From assembly GCF_000427665.1 (NCBI RefSeq), contig NZ_KE386572.1, positions 1,467,117-1,531,116 on the forward strand: a stretch of 64,000 bases of DNA. Reading direction: 5' to 3'. The first letter of the stretch is position 1; each line of letters starts with the position of its first letter. A program made the translations under genes and the position numbers. Source of the stretch: Geminicoccus roseus DSM 18922. GTDB lineage: Bacteria > Pseudomonadota > Alphaproteobacteria > Geminicoccales > Geminicoccaceae. A model generated the notes under the pieces. The model worked only from the letters and a program-made list of their open reading frames with translations. It was not told the DNA's origin and did not search any database. This document shows, one piece after another, positions 27,615 through 37,259 of this stretch.

Positions 27615-28376
27615 TCAGGTGACGCCGTCCCAGAGCAGCTTCAGGCCGGTCAGCAGCACAAAGCCCACGCACAGCGGATAGAACCAGCGGTCGCTGACCC
27701 GGTGGTGCAGCCAGACCCCGCCCACCATCGCCAGGGCCGCCACCGGCAGCATCCACAGGATCGTCTCGACGATCGTGGCGTCGAACAGGCCGATCGCGAA
27801 ATAGGGCGGCAGCTTGGCAAGGTTGATGCCGGCGAACAGGATGGTCATCGTGCCGACGAACACGGTCTTGTTGAGCTTCAGCGGCACCAGATAGAGGTTG
27901 GCCGGCGGCCCGCCGGCATGGGCGATCGTGCTGGTGAAGCCGGCGGCAGTGCCCAGGATCGCTCCCGAGACGGTGCCGGGCTTCCTGCCGGTCCCGGTCC
28001 GGGCGGCCGGGCGCAGGAACCAGTCCAGGGCGAACAGCACCGAGATCGCGCCCAGGATGATCCGCACCGTGTCATCGGACAGCCAGCCGAACGCCAGGGT
28101 GCCGAGCACGATCCCGACCAGGGCGCCCGGCAGCAGCGCCAGCACCGCGCGCCCGCTCCAATGGTGGCGGTAGGCCCAGACCCCGATGGCATCCATCAGG
28201 ACCAGGAGCGGGAGCATGATCGCCGCGGCATGGGCCGGCGCCATCACCAGGCTCATCAGCGGCACCGACACCATGCCGAGGCCGCCGCCGAACCCGCCCT
28301 TGCTGAGCGCGCTGATGGTCACGCCGGTCATCACCAGCGCCCAGTAGAGGATCGTGTGGTCCAAGGTCGGGCTCAC
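27615..28376 (-). CDS. TauE/SafE-family sulfite/organosulfonate exporter-like permease
   Basis: This is a 253-residue, eight-helix membrane protein with the family's repeated halves: the SKGGFGGGLGMVSVPLMSLV first-helix motif and the GFTSTIAHAGGPPANLYLV second-half motif. TauE/SafE proteins move sulfur-containing anions. The GTG start overlaps the stop of the upstream periplasmic-protein gene as GTGA. The substrate here is unknown. Confidence 0.85.
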   Translation of the reverse strand: MSPTLDHTILYWALVMTGVTISALSKGGFGGGLGMVSVPLMSLVMAPAHAAAIMLPLLVLMDAIGVWAYRHHWSGRAVLALLPGALVGIVLGTLAFGWLSDDTVRIILGAISVLFALDWFLRPAARTGTGRKPGTVSGAILGTAAGFTSTIAHAGGPPANLYLVPLKLNKTVFVGTMTILFAGINLAKLPPYFAIGLFDATIVETILWMLPVAALAMVGGVWLHHRVSDRWFYPLCVGFVLLTGLKLLWDGVT

Positions 28377-28978
28377 ATCCCCGACAGGTTCTTGAGCGCG
28401 TCGACCTTCCAGGCCTGCGTCATCTCCTCCAGGACCTGACTGTTCTCCAGGCCCTGCGCCTGGAGCTGCAGCATGATCCGGCCGCCCACGATCAAGGTCG
28501 CCTCGCCGCTGTCGCCGCCTTCCTCGAACTGCACCATGGCGTTGTCACGCCCGACCCGCACCCGCTTGGCCCCGGGCGTCGCCGCCATCATCGCCGGGTT
28601 GTTCAGCATGGCGGCCAGGCCCTGGATCATCGGGTTGTCGACCGAGATCGTCGCCTCGATCGTGCCGCTGCCGTTGTCCTCCTGATAGGTGCGCGCCACC
28701 GAGGTGCCGCCGCCGAACATCGCCATCGCGGCGCTGTTGTCCTCGGTGCTTTCCTCGAACGACCAGCCGGCCGGCGCCGGCGGAAAGCCTTCTCGGTACT
28801 TCTCGGCAAGCTGCGACCGGATGTCCTGGATCGCGAACTGAAGCTCGCTGATCGCTCCGGCGAGATCACCTTCTTCGTAGTACTGCTTGCCTAGGTCGAG
28901 CTGATCGGTGACCTGATCGGCGGACGCAGGCAGCGAGGCAGCGCACAACAAGGCGCCGGTGAGAGCGAAGACGCGCAT
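28373..28978 (-). CDS. Secreted/periplasmic protein of unknown function
   Basis: The frame gives 201 residues from the ATG at 28978. A signal peptide is clear (MRVFALTGALLCAASLPASA). The mature N-terminus has a TPR-like helix pair, LDLGKQYYEEGDLAGAISEL, and the C-terminal ~120 residues look beta-rich. I do not recognise a functional family. It overlaps the TauE/SafE gene by 4 bp, so the two may act together at the envelope. Confidence 0.75.
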   Translation of the reverse strand: MRVFALTGALLCAASLPASADQVTDQLDLGKQYYEEGDLAGAISELQFAIQDIRSQLAEKYREGFPPAPAGWSFEESTEDNSAAMAMFGGGTSVARTYQEDNGSGTIEATISVDNPMIQGLAAMLNNPAMMAATPGAKRVRVGRDNAMVQFEEGGDSGEATLIVGGRIMLQLQAQGLENSQVLEEMTQAWKVDALKNLSGM

Positions 28979-29080
28979 GGTTTCTACCAGAATGACCCTG
29001 ACCGGATCCGAGCTTAGACCGCTGTCCGGCGCCCCGTCGAGCGGCGGGCGTTTCCATGGTCCAGCCGCGGGAGCCGCCTC

Positions 29081-30247
29081 ATGACCAGCTCGTGCGACAT
29101 CATGGTGGTAGGCGGCGGCCATGCCGGCCTGCTCACCGCCATCGCCCTGCACGATTGCGGCCTCCAGGTGCAGGTGGTCGATCCGATGCCGGCGGCCGCC
29201 ATTCGAGACGCCCCGGCGGATGGCCGCGCCCTGGCGCTGCTGGCCGGCAGCATCGCCCATCTGGAGAAGCTCGGCCTGTGGGACGAGCTGGCTCCTTATG
29301 GCGCGCCCATCCGCAAGGTCGAGGTGCTGGACGTCGGCAGCGCCGCCAAGGTCGGGTATCGCGAAGAGGATGCGCCGGCGCGCGGGCCGTTCGGCCAGGG
29401 GTTCGAGAACCGGGTCCTGCGCCGGATCCTGCTCGACCAGTTCCTGGAGCGCGCCGGCAAGGGCGGGCTGGTCACGGACCGGGTCCAGGCAATCTCCCGC
29501 GACGGCGACCGGATCAGCGTGCGCACCGAGACCGGCGAGAGCCTGGCGGCCCGGCTGCTGATCGGCGCGGATGGCCGCGGCTCCAAGGTGCGCAGCCTCG
29601 CCCGGATCGGGCTGCGTCGCTGGACCTACGGACATACGGCACTAGGCTTCATCGTCCGTCATACCACCGACAATGGCGGTGCCGTCCTGGAGCGGATGCG
29701 CCGGGGCGGACCGCTGGCGACCCTGCCCCTGCGTTCCGATCGCACCGGGATCACCTGGGTGGAGACCGACGAGCGCGCCCGGCAGCTCGCCGCCGGCCCC
29801 TCCGAAGCCCTGCTGGCCGAGCTGGCGGAGGCCCTGGACGATGCGCTGGGCAGGATGGAGCTCGACAGCCCGGTCGGCACCTGGCCCTTGTCCGGGCAGC
29901 ATGCCGACCGCTACGTGGCGCCGCGCCTGGCGCTGGTCGGCGACGCCGCCCATGGGGTCCATCCGATCCACGCGCAGGGTTTCAACATGGGCGTGGCCGA
30001 CGTGGCGTCGCTCGTGGGGCTGGTGCGCCGCCACAAGGGGGATCCGGGCTCGCCCGACGTCCTGCGCGCCTATGAGCGGGACCGGCGTGGCCCCAACACG
30101 CGCTCGATCTGGTTGACCGACGGGCTGGCCCGGCTGTTCTCCAACGAGCTGGTGCCAGTCGCGCAGGCCAGGGGTGCTGCCCTTACCCTGCTCGACCGCC
30201 TCACGCCCCTGCGCCGCCTCGCAATCCGGCGCGGGATGGGCGGCTGA
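29081..30247 (+). CDS. UbiH/COQ6-like FAD-dependent monooxygenase
   Basis: This is a 388-residue flavoprotein monooxygenase of the UbiH/UbiF/VisC group. The FAD motif VVGGGHAGLLTAIAL is at the N-terminus, GADGRGSKVR is the DG motif, and ALVGDAAHGVHPIHAQGFNMG is the GD motif. Such enzymes hydroxylate the ubiquinone ring. It could be a ubiquinone enzyme, but no ubi cluster is beside it. It ends 3 bp before the stop of the opposing RND pump gene. Confidence 0.85.
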   Translation: MTSSCDIMVVGGGHAGLLTAIALHDCGLQVQVVDPMPAAAIRDAPADGRALALLAGSIAHLEKLGLWDELAPYGAPIRKVEVLDVGSAAKVGYREEDAPARGPFGQGFENRVLRRILLDQFLERAGKGGLVTDRVQAISRDGDRISVRTETGESLAARLLIGADGRGSKVRSLARIGLRRWTYGHTALGFIVRHTTDNGGAVLERMRRGGPLATLPLRSDRTGITWVETDERARQLAAGPSEALLAELAEALDDALGRMELDSPVGTWPLSGQHADRYVAPRLALVGDAAHGVHPIHAQGFNMGVADVASLVGLVRRHKGDPGSPDVLRAYERDRRGPNTRSIWLTDGLARLFSNELVPVAQARGAALTLLDRLTPLRRLAIRRGMGG

Positions 30248-30250
30248 TCG

Positions 30251-33200
30251 TCACTCCGCCGGCTGCGGGTGGACGGCCTGCGGCTCGGCATGGCTCGGCC
30301 GGTGGCGGCGCGAGAGCAGCGTGTAGGCGACCGGCACCACGAACAGGGTGAAGAAGGTGCCGAGCGTCAGTCCGCCCACGATCACCCAGCCGATCGCCTG
30401 GCGGCTCTCCGCCCCAGCACCCTCCGCCAGGGCCAGCGGCACCGAGCCCAGCACCATGGCGCCGGTGGTCATCAGGATCGGGCGCAGGCGCAGCACCGAC
30501 GCCTCCACCACCGCGTCCCGCAGCTCCCTGCCCCGCTCGCGCAGCTGGTTGGTGAACTCCACGATCAGGATGCCGTGCTTGGTGATCAGGCCCACCAGCG
30601 TCACCAGCCCGATCTGGCTGTAGACGTTGATCGAGCCGCCGGTGAGCTTGAGCGCCAGCAGCGCCCCGGTCATCGACAGGGGCACGGTGAGCATGATCAC
30701 GAACGGGTCGATCCAGCTCTCGAACTGCGCCGCCAGCACCAGATAGATGAACGCCAGGGCGAGCAGGAAGGTCACGTACAGCCCGCCGGTCGCCTCGCGG
30801 AACTCGCGGGTCTCGCCGCTCAGGTCGTAGATCACCGTCTGCGGGATCCGCCCCTCGTCCTGCAGGCGCTCGAACGTGGCCTCCAGGAAGTCCAGCGCCT
30901 GCCCGGTGGTGAAGCCCGGCGCCAGGGTCGCGGTGATCGAGGCCGAGCGCAGCTTGTTGAAGTGGTTGAGCTCCTTGGGCGCCACCGTCTCCTGGCTGGT
31001 CACCAGGCTGGCCAGCGGGATCATCTGGCCGGAGCCGCCGCGCACGTAGATCTGCTCGAGGTCGCGCCGCGAGCTGCGGTCGGCGTCCTCGACCTGCACC
31101 ACCACCTCGTACTGCTTGCCCTCGCGCTTGAACCGGGTGACCTGCCGGCCGCCCAGCATGGTTTCCACGGTGCGCCCGATCGTGTCGACGTCCAGGCCCA
31201 TCAGGGCCGCCTTCTCGCGGTCGATCTCGAACTTGATCTGCGGCTTGTTGAGCTTAAGGTCGCTGTCGACGTTCACCAGGCGCGGCTCCTCCGCCTGGAT
31301 CGCGCCGAGCATGGCCGTCACCGCCTCCTGCAGCACCTCATAGGGGCTGGAAGTCTGCAGCACGAACTCGATCGGCTTGTCGATCGGGCTCTGCCCAAGC
31401 GAGGGCGGGTTCACCGCGAACGCCAGCAGGGCCGGGATGCCGAACAGCTTCGGCCCCATGCCGGCCGCGATCTCCTGCTGGCTGACCGGCCGCTCCTCCC
31501 AGTCGACCAGGCCGACGAAACCCAGCCCCTGGGTCACCGCCGGGAACCCCACCACGGTGAAGAACCGGTCCATGTAGTCGGTACCGGAAAAGATCTTCTC
31601 CATCTCGCGCACGTAGCGGTCGGTGAAGTCGACCGTGCTGCCCTCGGGCGCGATGCCGATCGAGATGATGGTGCCGCGGTCCTCGCTGGGCGACAGCTCG
31701 GACGGCAGGGCGCGCAGGAGGAACCAGGCGGAGCCCGCCACCAGCAGGCCCGACAGGATCACCGCCGCCGGCACGGTCAGCACGAAGCGCAGGCTGCGCC
31801 GGTAGCCGTTGGTAAGCCCGACCAGCGCCCGCTCGATGACGCGGTACAGGACGTTGTGGCGCTCCTGGTGCTTGAGCAGCAGCGAGCACATCATCGGCGA
31901 CAGGGTCAGGGCGATGAACCCGGACACCAGCACCGCGCAGGCCAGGCTCAGCGCGAACTCGATGAACAGCCGGCCGGTGCGCCCGGTCTGGAAGGCGATC
32001 GGCGCGTACACGGCCACCAGGGTGATCGTCATCGCGATGATCGCGAACTGGATCTCCTTGGCCCCCACCAGGGCCGCCTGGAACGGCTTCATGCCGTCCT
32101 CGACATGCCGGCTGATGTTCTCCAGCATCACGATGGCGTCGTCGACCACCAGGCCCACCGCCAGCACGAGGGCCAGGAGGGTCAGCGTGTTGATGGAGAA
32201 ATCGAGCGCCCACATGAAGATGAAGGCGCCCACCAGCGAGACCGGGATCGTCACGATCGGCACCAGCGTCGCCCGGAAGCTGCGCAGGAACACGAAGATC
32301 ACGATCACCACCAGGACGATCGCCTCGCCGATCGCCTCGAACACGTTGTCGATCGAGGTCGCGATGAAGATCGAGCTGTCGTAGGCGACATCGACCTTCA
32401 TGCCGAGCGGCAGCGCCGTCTCGATCTGCGGCAGCGCCTTCTTGACCTCGGTGCTGACGTCGAGCGGGTTGGCGGTGGACTGCTTGATCACCCCGATCGC
32501 GACCGCCGGATTGCCGTTGAACCGGGCGATGATCCGCTCGTCGAGCGCGCCGATCTCGGCCCGGCCCACGTCCTTCAGCCGCACGAGATAGCCGCCGGTG
32601 TCGCGGATGATCAGGTCGTTGAACTGCTCAGGGGTGCGCAGGTCGGTCTCGGAGAGCACGGTGAACTCGCGGTCCAGCCCCTCGATCCGCCCGGCCGGCA
32701 CCTCGACGTTCTGCTGGCGCAGGGCGGCTTCCACGTCCTGCGGGGTCAGGTTGAACGCGGCCAGGCGCAGCCGGTCCAGCCAGATCCGCATCGCCTGCTC
32801 GCGCTCGCCATAGATCTGGATCTCGGCCACGCCTGGCAGGTTCTGCAGCCGGTCCTTGACCACCCGGTCGGCGAAGTCGGTGACCTCCATGGCGTTGTGC
32901 CGGTCGGAGGCGAACGCCAGGTACATCACCGGCTGGCTGTCTGCCTCGACCTTGGCGATCACCGGCTCGTCGACCTCGTCGGGCAGGACGTCGCGCGCCC
33001 GGCCGACCCGGTCGCGCACGTCCGCGGCCGCGGCATCCGGGTCGCGGTTGATTCGGAAGCGGATGTTGACCTGGGATTCCTCGGGCCGGCTGATCGAGGT
33101 CATCACGTCGATGCCCTCGATCCCGGCCAGGCTCTCCTCCAGGGTGCGGGTGACCTGGCTCTCGATGATCTCCGAGGAGGCGCCCTTGTAGGTGGTCGAT

Positions 33201-33340
33201 ACCGAGACCACCGGCTCGTCGATCTTGGGGTACTCGCGCACGGTCAGGCGCGAATAGGCCATGAGGCCGATCAGCAGGATCACCAGGCTCATCACTGTGG
33301 CGAACACCGGCCGGCGGATCGAGATGTCGGACAGCGACAT
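30251..33340 (-). CDS. RND-family efflux permease (HAE1/AcrB-type)
   Basis: This is a 1029-residue inner-membrane proton antiporter with the two-half RND fold. It has the N-terminal ISIRRPVFATVMSLVILLIG helix, two large periplasmic loops, and the TM4 proton-relay pair in LVVDDAIVMLENISRHVEDG. The C-terminal half has ITKHGILIVEFTNQLRERG. It should work with the adaptor just upstream and an outer-membrane channel; the TolC-like protein at 41.6 kb is a candidate. Substrates are unknown. Confidence 0.92.
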   Translation of the reverse strand: MSLSDISIRRPVFATVMSLVILLIGLMAYSRLTVREYPKIDEPVVSVSTTYKGASSEIIESQVTRTLEESLAGIEGIDVMTSISRPEESQVNIRFRINRDPDAAAADVRDRVGRARDVLPDEVDEPVIAKVEADSQPVMYLAFASDRHNAMEVTDFADRVVKDRLQNLPGVAEIQIYGEREQAMRIWLDRLRLAAFNLTPQDVEAALRQQNVEVPAGRIEGLDREFTVLSETDLRTPEQFNDLIIRDTGGYLVRLKDVGRAEIGALDERIIARFNGNPAVAIGVIKQSTANPLDVSTEVKKALPQIETALPLGMKVDVAYDSSIFIATSIDNVFEAIGEAIVLVVIVIFVFLRSFRATLVPIVTIPVSLVGAFIFMWALDFSINTLTLLALVLAVGLVVDDAIVMLENISRHVEDGMKPFQAALVGAKEIQFAIIAMTITLVAVYAPIAFQTGRTGRLFIEFALSLACAVLVSGFIALTLSPMMCSLLLKHQERHNVLYRVIERALVGLTNGYRRSLRFVLTVPAAVILSGLLVAGSAWFLLRALPSELSPSEDRGTIISIGIAPEGSTVDFTDRYVREMEKIFSGTDYMDRFFTVVGFPAVTQGLGFVGLVDWEERPVSQQEIAAGMGPKLFGIPALLAFAVNPPSLGQSPIDKPIEFVLQTSSPYEVLQEAVTAMLGAIQAEEPRLVNVDSDLKLNKPQIKFEIDREKAALMGLDVDTIGRTVETMLGGRQVTRFKREGKQYEVVVQVEDADRSSRRDLEQIYVRGGSGQMIPLASLVTSQETVAPKELNHFNKLRSASITATLAPGFTTGQALDFLEATFERLQDEGRIPQTVIYDLSGETREFREATGGLYVTFLLALAFIYLVLAAQFESWIDPFVIMLTVPLSMTGALLALKLTGGSINVYSQIGLVTLVGLITKHGILIVEFTNQLRERGRELRDAVVEASVLRLRPILMTTGAMVLGSVPLALAEGAGAESRQAIGWVIVGGLTLGTFFTLFVVPVAYTLLSRRHRPSHAEPQAVHPQPAE

Positions 33341-33350
33341 GACCGTCTCC

Positions 33351-34508
33351 TCAGCCCGCGGCGGCGGCGGGTTCCTGCTCGGCGCCCGCCTCGCCGGCGG
33401 GCGGCGAGGCCTGGCCCTCGCCCGGCGACGGCACCACTTGGACGGGCGAGCCGTCGCCGATCTTGAGCACGCCGGCGGTCACCACCCGGTCCCCGGCCTC
33501 CAGGCCCTCCACGACCTCCACCAGGCCCGGCTGGCGCAGCCCCAGCCGCACCGGCTGCGACTTCGCCGTGGTCTTGCCCTCGCCGTCCTCGACCAGCTTG
33601 AACACCGTGGCCTGGTCGCCCATCGGCACGATCGCCGCCTCGTCGATCCAGATGGCGTCCTCCCGGCTGGCCAGGGTGAGCGTCACCCGGGCGAACAGGC
33701 CGGGCCGCAGGCGGTCATCCTCGTTCTGGACCACCGCCCGGACCACCAGCGAACGGCCGGCCTCGTCGATCTGCGGGTCGATCGCCGCGACCTCGCCCTG
33801 GAACTCCTGGTTGGGGAACGCGTCGACCTGAACCTCGATGGCCTGGCCGATCTGCACCGTCGGCAGGAACCGTTCGGGCACCCGGAAGTCGAGCTTGAGC
33901 GGGTCGATGTCCTCCAGGTTCACCAGCGGCGTGCCTGTCTCGACGAAGGCCCCGGGGCTGACCCGGCGCAGGCCGGCCCGGGCGTCGAACGGGGCCAGGA
34001 GGGTGCGCTTGGCGAGCCTGGCCTCGGCCAGCGCGATCTCCGCCGTGGCGGTGGCCAGCCGCGCCTTGGCCTGGTCCAGGGCTGCCTGGGAGACGTTGTT
34101 CCGCTCACGCAGGGTCTGCTGGCGCTCGTACTCCGACTGGGCCAGCTCCAGTTCGGCGCGGGCCTGTTCCAGCTCGGCCTCCTCGATGCTGCGGTCGAGC
34201 TCGATCAGCACCGTGCCCTTCCGGACACGCTGGCCCTCGTCGAAATTGATGTTGACGATGCGCCCGCTCACCTCGGGCTTGAGCAGCACCGATTCGGTGG
34301 AGCGCAACGAACCCACCGCGTCGGTGGTGGTCGCGGCCGGGGCGATCTTCACCTCGGCGGCTTCCACCGGCATGGCGAAGCCGGCCGGCGGGCCGCCCCC
34401 GCCGCCCTGGGCCGCCATCTGCGGCCGCATGACGAACCACCAGTACGCACCACCTGCACCGGCGGCGATCAGCAGCACGACCAGGATGGCCACGATATTG
34501 CGCAACAC
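33351..34508 (-). CDS. RND periplasmic adaptor (membrane-fusion protein)
   Basis: This is a 385-residue adaptor. A signal anchor (IVAILVVLLIAAGAGGAYWW) and a Gly/Pro linker lead the protein. The lipoyl half-motif (GRIVNINFDEGQRVRKG) and a coiled-coil hairpin follow, then the second lipoyl half (LAPFDARAGLRRVSPGAFVETG) and beta-barrel domains, ending in a disordered Ala/Glu/Pro tail. It precedes the permease by 10 bp, forming a two-gene efflux operon without its own outer-membrane gene. Confidence 0.92.
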   Translation of the reverse strand: MLRNIVAILVVLLIAAGAGGAYWWFVMRPQMAAQGGGGGPPAGFAMPVEAAEVKIAPAATTTDAVGSLRSTESVLLKPEVSGRIVNINFDEGQRVRKGTVLIELDRSIEEAELEQARAELELAQSEYERQQTLRERNNVSQAALDQAKARLATATAEIALAEARLAKRTLLAPFDARAGLRRVSPGAFVETGTPLVNLEDIDPLKLDFRVPERFLPTVQIGQAIEVQVDAFPNQEFQGEVAAIDPQIDEAGRSLVVRAVVQNEDDRLRPGLFARVTLTLASREDAIWIDEAAIVPMGDQATVFKLVEDGEGKTTAKSQPVRLGLRQPGLVEVVEGLEAGDRVVTAGVLKIGDGSPVQVVPSPGEGQASPPAGEAGAEQEPAAAAG

Positions 34509-34537
34509 GTTCCCATATCCCTGCGGCTCGGAGCCGA

Positions 34538-34565
34538 AAGGCCGACTTCTACGTCGATCGGCCTT
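34538..34565 (-). terminator. Candidate terminator downstream of rho
   Basis: An 8-bp stem, AAGGCCGA with TCGGCCTT (34538-34545 and 34558-34565), has a 12-nt loop. It lies 43 bp after the rho stop and before the adaptor gene on the minus strand. The following bases TTTCGG give only a weak U-run. Confidence 0.4.
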
Positions 34566-34608
34566 GCCGGAACACCGAGCTCCAGGGACGCGCTGCGCTG
34601 TCCCGCGG

Positions 34609-36639
34609 TCAGTTCATGGTGTTCCAAAAATCGTCGTTGGTTTTCGCGTGTTTCATCTTGTCGATCAAGAACTCGATCGCGTCGACCGTGCCCATCGGGC
34701 TGAGGATGCGGCGCAGCACCCACATCCGCTGCAGCGTGGCCCGGTCGACCAGCAGTTCTTCCTTGCGGGTACCGGACTTCTGCACGTCCATGGTCGGGAA
34801 CACCCGCTTGTCGGCGATCCGGCGGTCCAGCACGATCTCGGAATTGCCCGTGCCCTTGAACTCCTCGAAGATCACCTCGTCCATGCGCGAGCCGGTGTCG
34901 ATCAGCGCGGTGGCGATGATGGTGAGCGAGCCGCCCGCCTCGATGTTGCGCGCCGCACCGAAGAAGCGCTTGGGCCGCTGCAGGGCGTTGGCGTCCACGC
35001 CGCCGGTCAGCACCTTGCCCGACGAGGGCACCACCGTGTTGTAGGCGCGCGCCAGGCGGGTGATCGAGTCCAGGAGGATCACCACGTCCTTGCCCATCTC
35101 GACCAGCCGCTTGGCCTTCTCGATCACCATCTCGGCGACCTGGACGTGGCGCGTGGCCGGCTCGTCGAAGGTCGAGGACACCACCTCGCCGCGCACGGTG
35201 CGCTGCATGTCGGTGACTTCCTCGGGCCGCTCGTCGATCAGCAGGACGATCAGGAACACCTCGGGATGGTTGGCCATGATCGCGTGCGCGATGTTCTGCA
35301 TCAGCACGGTCTTGCCGACACGCGGCGGGGCAACGATCAGGCCGCGCTGCCCTTTGCCGAGCGGCGTGGTCATGTCGATGATCCGGGTGCTCATGTCCTT
35401 CTGCCCGACGATCTCGAGCTTCATCTTCTCGGTCGGGTAGTAGGGCGTGAGGTTCTCGAAGTGCACCCGGTGGCGCGCCTTCTCCGGCTCCTCGAAATTG
35501 ATGGTGTTGGCGCGCAGCAGCGCGAAATAGCGCTCGCCCTCCTTGGGCGCCCGCACCAGGCCGTGCACCACGTCGCCGGTGCGCAGGCCGAAGCGGCGGA
35601 TCTGCGACGGCGACACGTACACGTCGTCCGGGCCGGCCACGTAGTTCACGTCCGGCGAGCGCAGGAAGCCGAAGCCGTCCTGCAGGATCTCGATCACGCC
35701 CTCGCCGGTGATCGCCATGTCCGTTTCGGCCAGGCGCTTGAGCACGGCGAAGATCAGGTCGCCCTTCTTGAGCGCGCTCGGCTGGTCGATGCCGAGTTCC
35801 TCGGCATAGGTCAGCAGTTCGGCCGGGGAGCGGCGCTTCAGCTCGGTCAGGTTGATGGTCGGGCGGTTGACGTCGGCGGCGATCTCCGCCGCGGCCAGCT
35901 CCTCCTCCTCGCGTACCCGGGGCAGGCCGTCATGCCGGCCGCCGCCGCGGCGCTGCTCGAAATGGCGCTGGCGGCCGTCGTCGCGGTCGCGACGGAACTC
36001 GTTGCGGCCGCGATCGAACCCGCCTCGCCCGTCCTGGCGATCCCGGAACTCGCGCGGCTCCCGGTAGTCGCCGCGCGGCTCGTGGCGCTGCCGCTCCGGG
36101 CGCGGGCCGCGCTCCGGCCGGTCCTGCTGGCCCCGGTCCTGCTGGGGACGCTCGTTCTGGCGCTCGCGGCGCTCGCCCCGCTCCTCGCCGCGATCCGGCC
36201 GCTCGGCGCGGACCTGCGGCGGTGCCGCGTCGCCGGGCTCCTCGCCGGGCATCGGCGGGATGGTCACGTCCGGCTGAGGCGCCACCGACGGATCGCTCTG
36301 CTCCGCCCGGGCCGGGACCTCGGCGGACGCCTCGCTCGATGGGCCGGCCGGGGCCTCGGCGGCCTCGCGCGGCGCCTCGCCACGCGGGGTGCGGGCCCGG
36401 CGGGCCGGCCGCTCGCGCGGTGTCTCGTCGGCCGAGCTGTCGAGGCCCAGTGCCCGCTGCAGGCCGGCGGTGTCGGAACCGGAATCGTCATCGCCGCCGA
36501 GAGGCAGCTCCGCGGCTTCCGCGTCCTTGGCCCGTTCGCTGCGGGTGCGCGTACGCCTGCGCCTGGCACCGGTGGGCTTGGTCGGGCCGTCGGTGGTTTC
36601 GGGCGAGGGCGTGATGGGATCGATCGTATCGTCGGACAA
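34609..36639 (-). CDS. rho: Transcription termination factor Rho with long disordered N-terminal extension
   Basis: The C-terminal ~420 residues are complete Rho. [20 protein letters not shown] is the N-terminal domain; [19 protein letters not shown] is the RNA-binding OSB fold; [16 protein letters not shown] is the Walker A loop; [15 protein letters not shown] is Walker B/Q-loop; [18 protein letters not shown] is the R-loop region. Ahead of this are ~255 extra residues, first acidic and Pro/Ala-rich and then Arg/Gly/Glu/Gln-rich ([19 protein letters not shown]), with no predicted fold. The total is 676 residues against ~420 in E. coli. It follows hemJ by 29 bp and is probably transcribed with it. 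Confidence 0.95.
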   Translation of the reverse strand: MSDDTIDPITPSPETTDGPTKPTGARRRRTRTRSERAKDAEAAELPLGGDDDSGSDTAGLQRALGLDSSADETPRERPARRARTPRGEAPREAAEAPAGPSSEASAEVPARAEQSDPSVAPQPDVTIPPMPGEEPGDAAPPQVRAERPDRGEERGERRERQNERPQQDRGQQDRPERGPRPERQRHEPRGDYREPREFRDRQDGRGGFDRGRNEFRRDRDDGRQRHFEQRRGGGRHDGLPRVREEEELAAAEIAADVNRPTINLTELKRRSPAELLTYAEELGIDQPSALKKGDLIFAVLKRLAETDMAITGEGVIEILQDGFGFLRSPDVNYVAGPDDVYVSPSQIRRFGLRTGDVVHGLVRAPKEGERYFALLRANTINFEEPEKARHRVHFENLTPYYPTEKMKLEIVGQKDMSTRIIDMTTPLGKGQRGLIVAPPRVGKTVLMQNIAHAIMANHPEVFLIVLLIDERPEEVTDMQRTVRGEVVSSTFDEPATRHVQVAEMVIEKAKRLVEMGKDVVILLDSITRLARAYNTVVPSSGKVLTGGVDANALQRPKRFFGAARNIEAGGSLTIIATALIDTGSRMDEVIFEEFKGTGNSEIVLDRRIADKRVFPTMDVQKSGTRKEELLVDRATLQRMWVLRRILSPMGTVDAIEFLIDKMKHAKTNDDFWNTMN

Positions 36640-36668
36640 GATGGCTCTCGCGGAATGAACTCGAGAAA

Positions 36669-37100
36669 TCAGAAGGGCTTGAGGATCACGAGGAGAACAA
36701 TGCCGACGAAGAGCAACGTCGGCACCTCGTTGATCACCCGGTAGAATCGGGCGGGCTTGGGTCGCTCGTCCCGGGCGAACTTCTTCACATGGGCCGCCAG
36801 CACACCGTGGCAGCCGGCCATGAAGAAGACCAAGAGCAGTTTCGCATGCAGCCAGCCATCACCCAGCTGGTTCTGCAGGTAGGCGAGCCACAGGCCGAAG
36901 ACGATGGTCAAGATCATGGCAGGGGTGGCAATTCCCTTGAGGAGGCGCCGCTCCATGATCTTGAACGTCTCCGACGAATCGCCGCCGGCGACTTTGTCGG
37001 CATGATACACCATCAGGCGTGGCAGATACCACATCGCCGCCATCCATGCGGCGAATGCCATGATGTGTAGGGATTTCAGCCAGAGCGACCAGTCGCTCAA
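36669..37100 (-). CDS. hemJ: Protoporphyrinogen IX oxidase HemJ
   Basis: This is a 143-residue, four-helix membrane protein of the HemJ (UPF0093) family. [20 protein letters not shown] contains the heme-ligand His, and [15 protein letters not shown] and [17 protein letters not shown] follow. HemJ catalyses the penultimate step of heme synthesis in most Alphaproteobacteria. It lies between hemE and rho, the usual order near the alphaproteobacterial origin. Confidence 0.93.
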   Translation of the reverse strand: MSDWSLWLKSLHIMAFAAWMAAMWYLPRLMVYHADKVAGGDSSETFKIMERRLLKGIATPAMILTIVFGLWLAYLQNQLGDGWLHAKLLLVFFMAGCHGVLAAHVKKFARDERPKPARFYRVINEVPTLLFVGIVLLVILKPF

Positions 37101-37259
37101 CCGGACCTCGCGTGCGCTTCTGATCGTACGATCCTGTCGGGTCCTGGGCAGAACCGTCCGAGCGTCGATGTAGGCGGGAAGTTTTCAGGGGACGGTAGGA
37201 GTACCGCCCGCGATTGATGACCCATCCCGCCAGGGATTTCAAGGCTGGCAAGCAGGTTT

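Noticed and set aside
30269-33466. 1065-residue open frame antisense to the RND permease
   Set aside because: It is a high-GC shadow: His/Asp/Arg-rich composition, no family features, and it mirrors a clear RND gene on the other strand.
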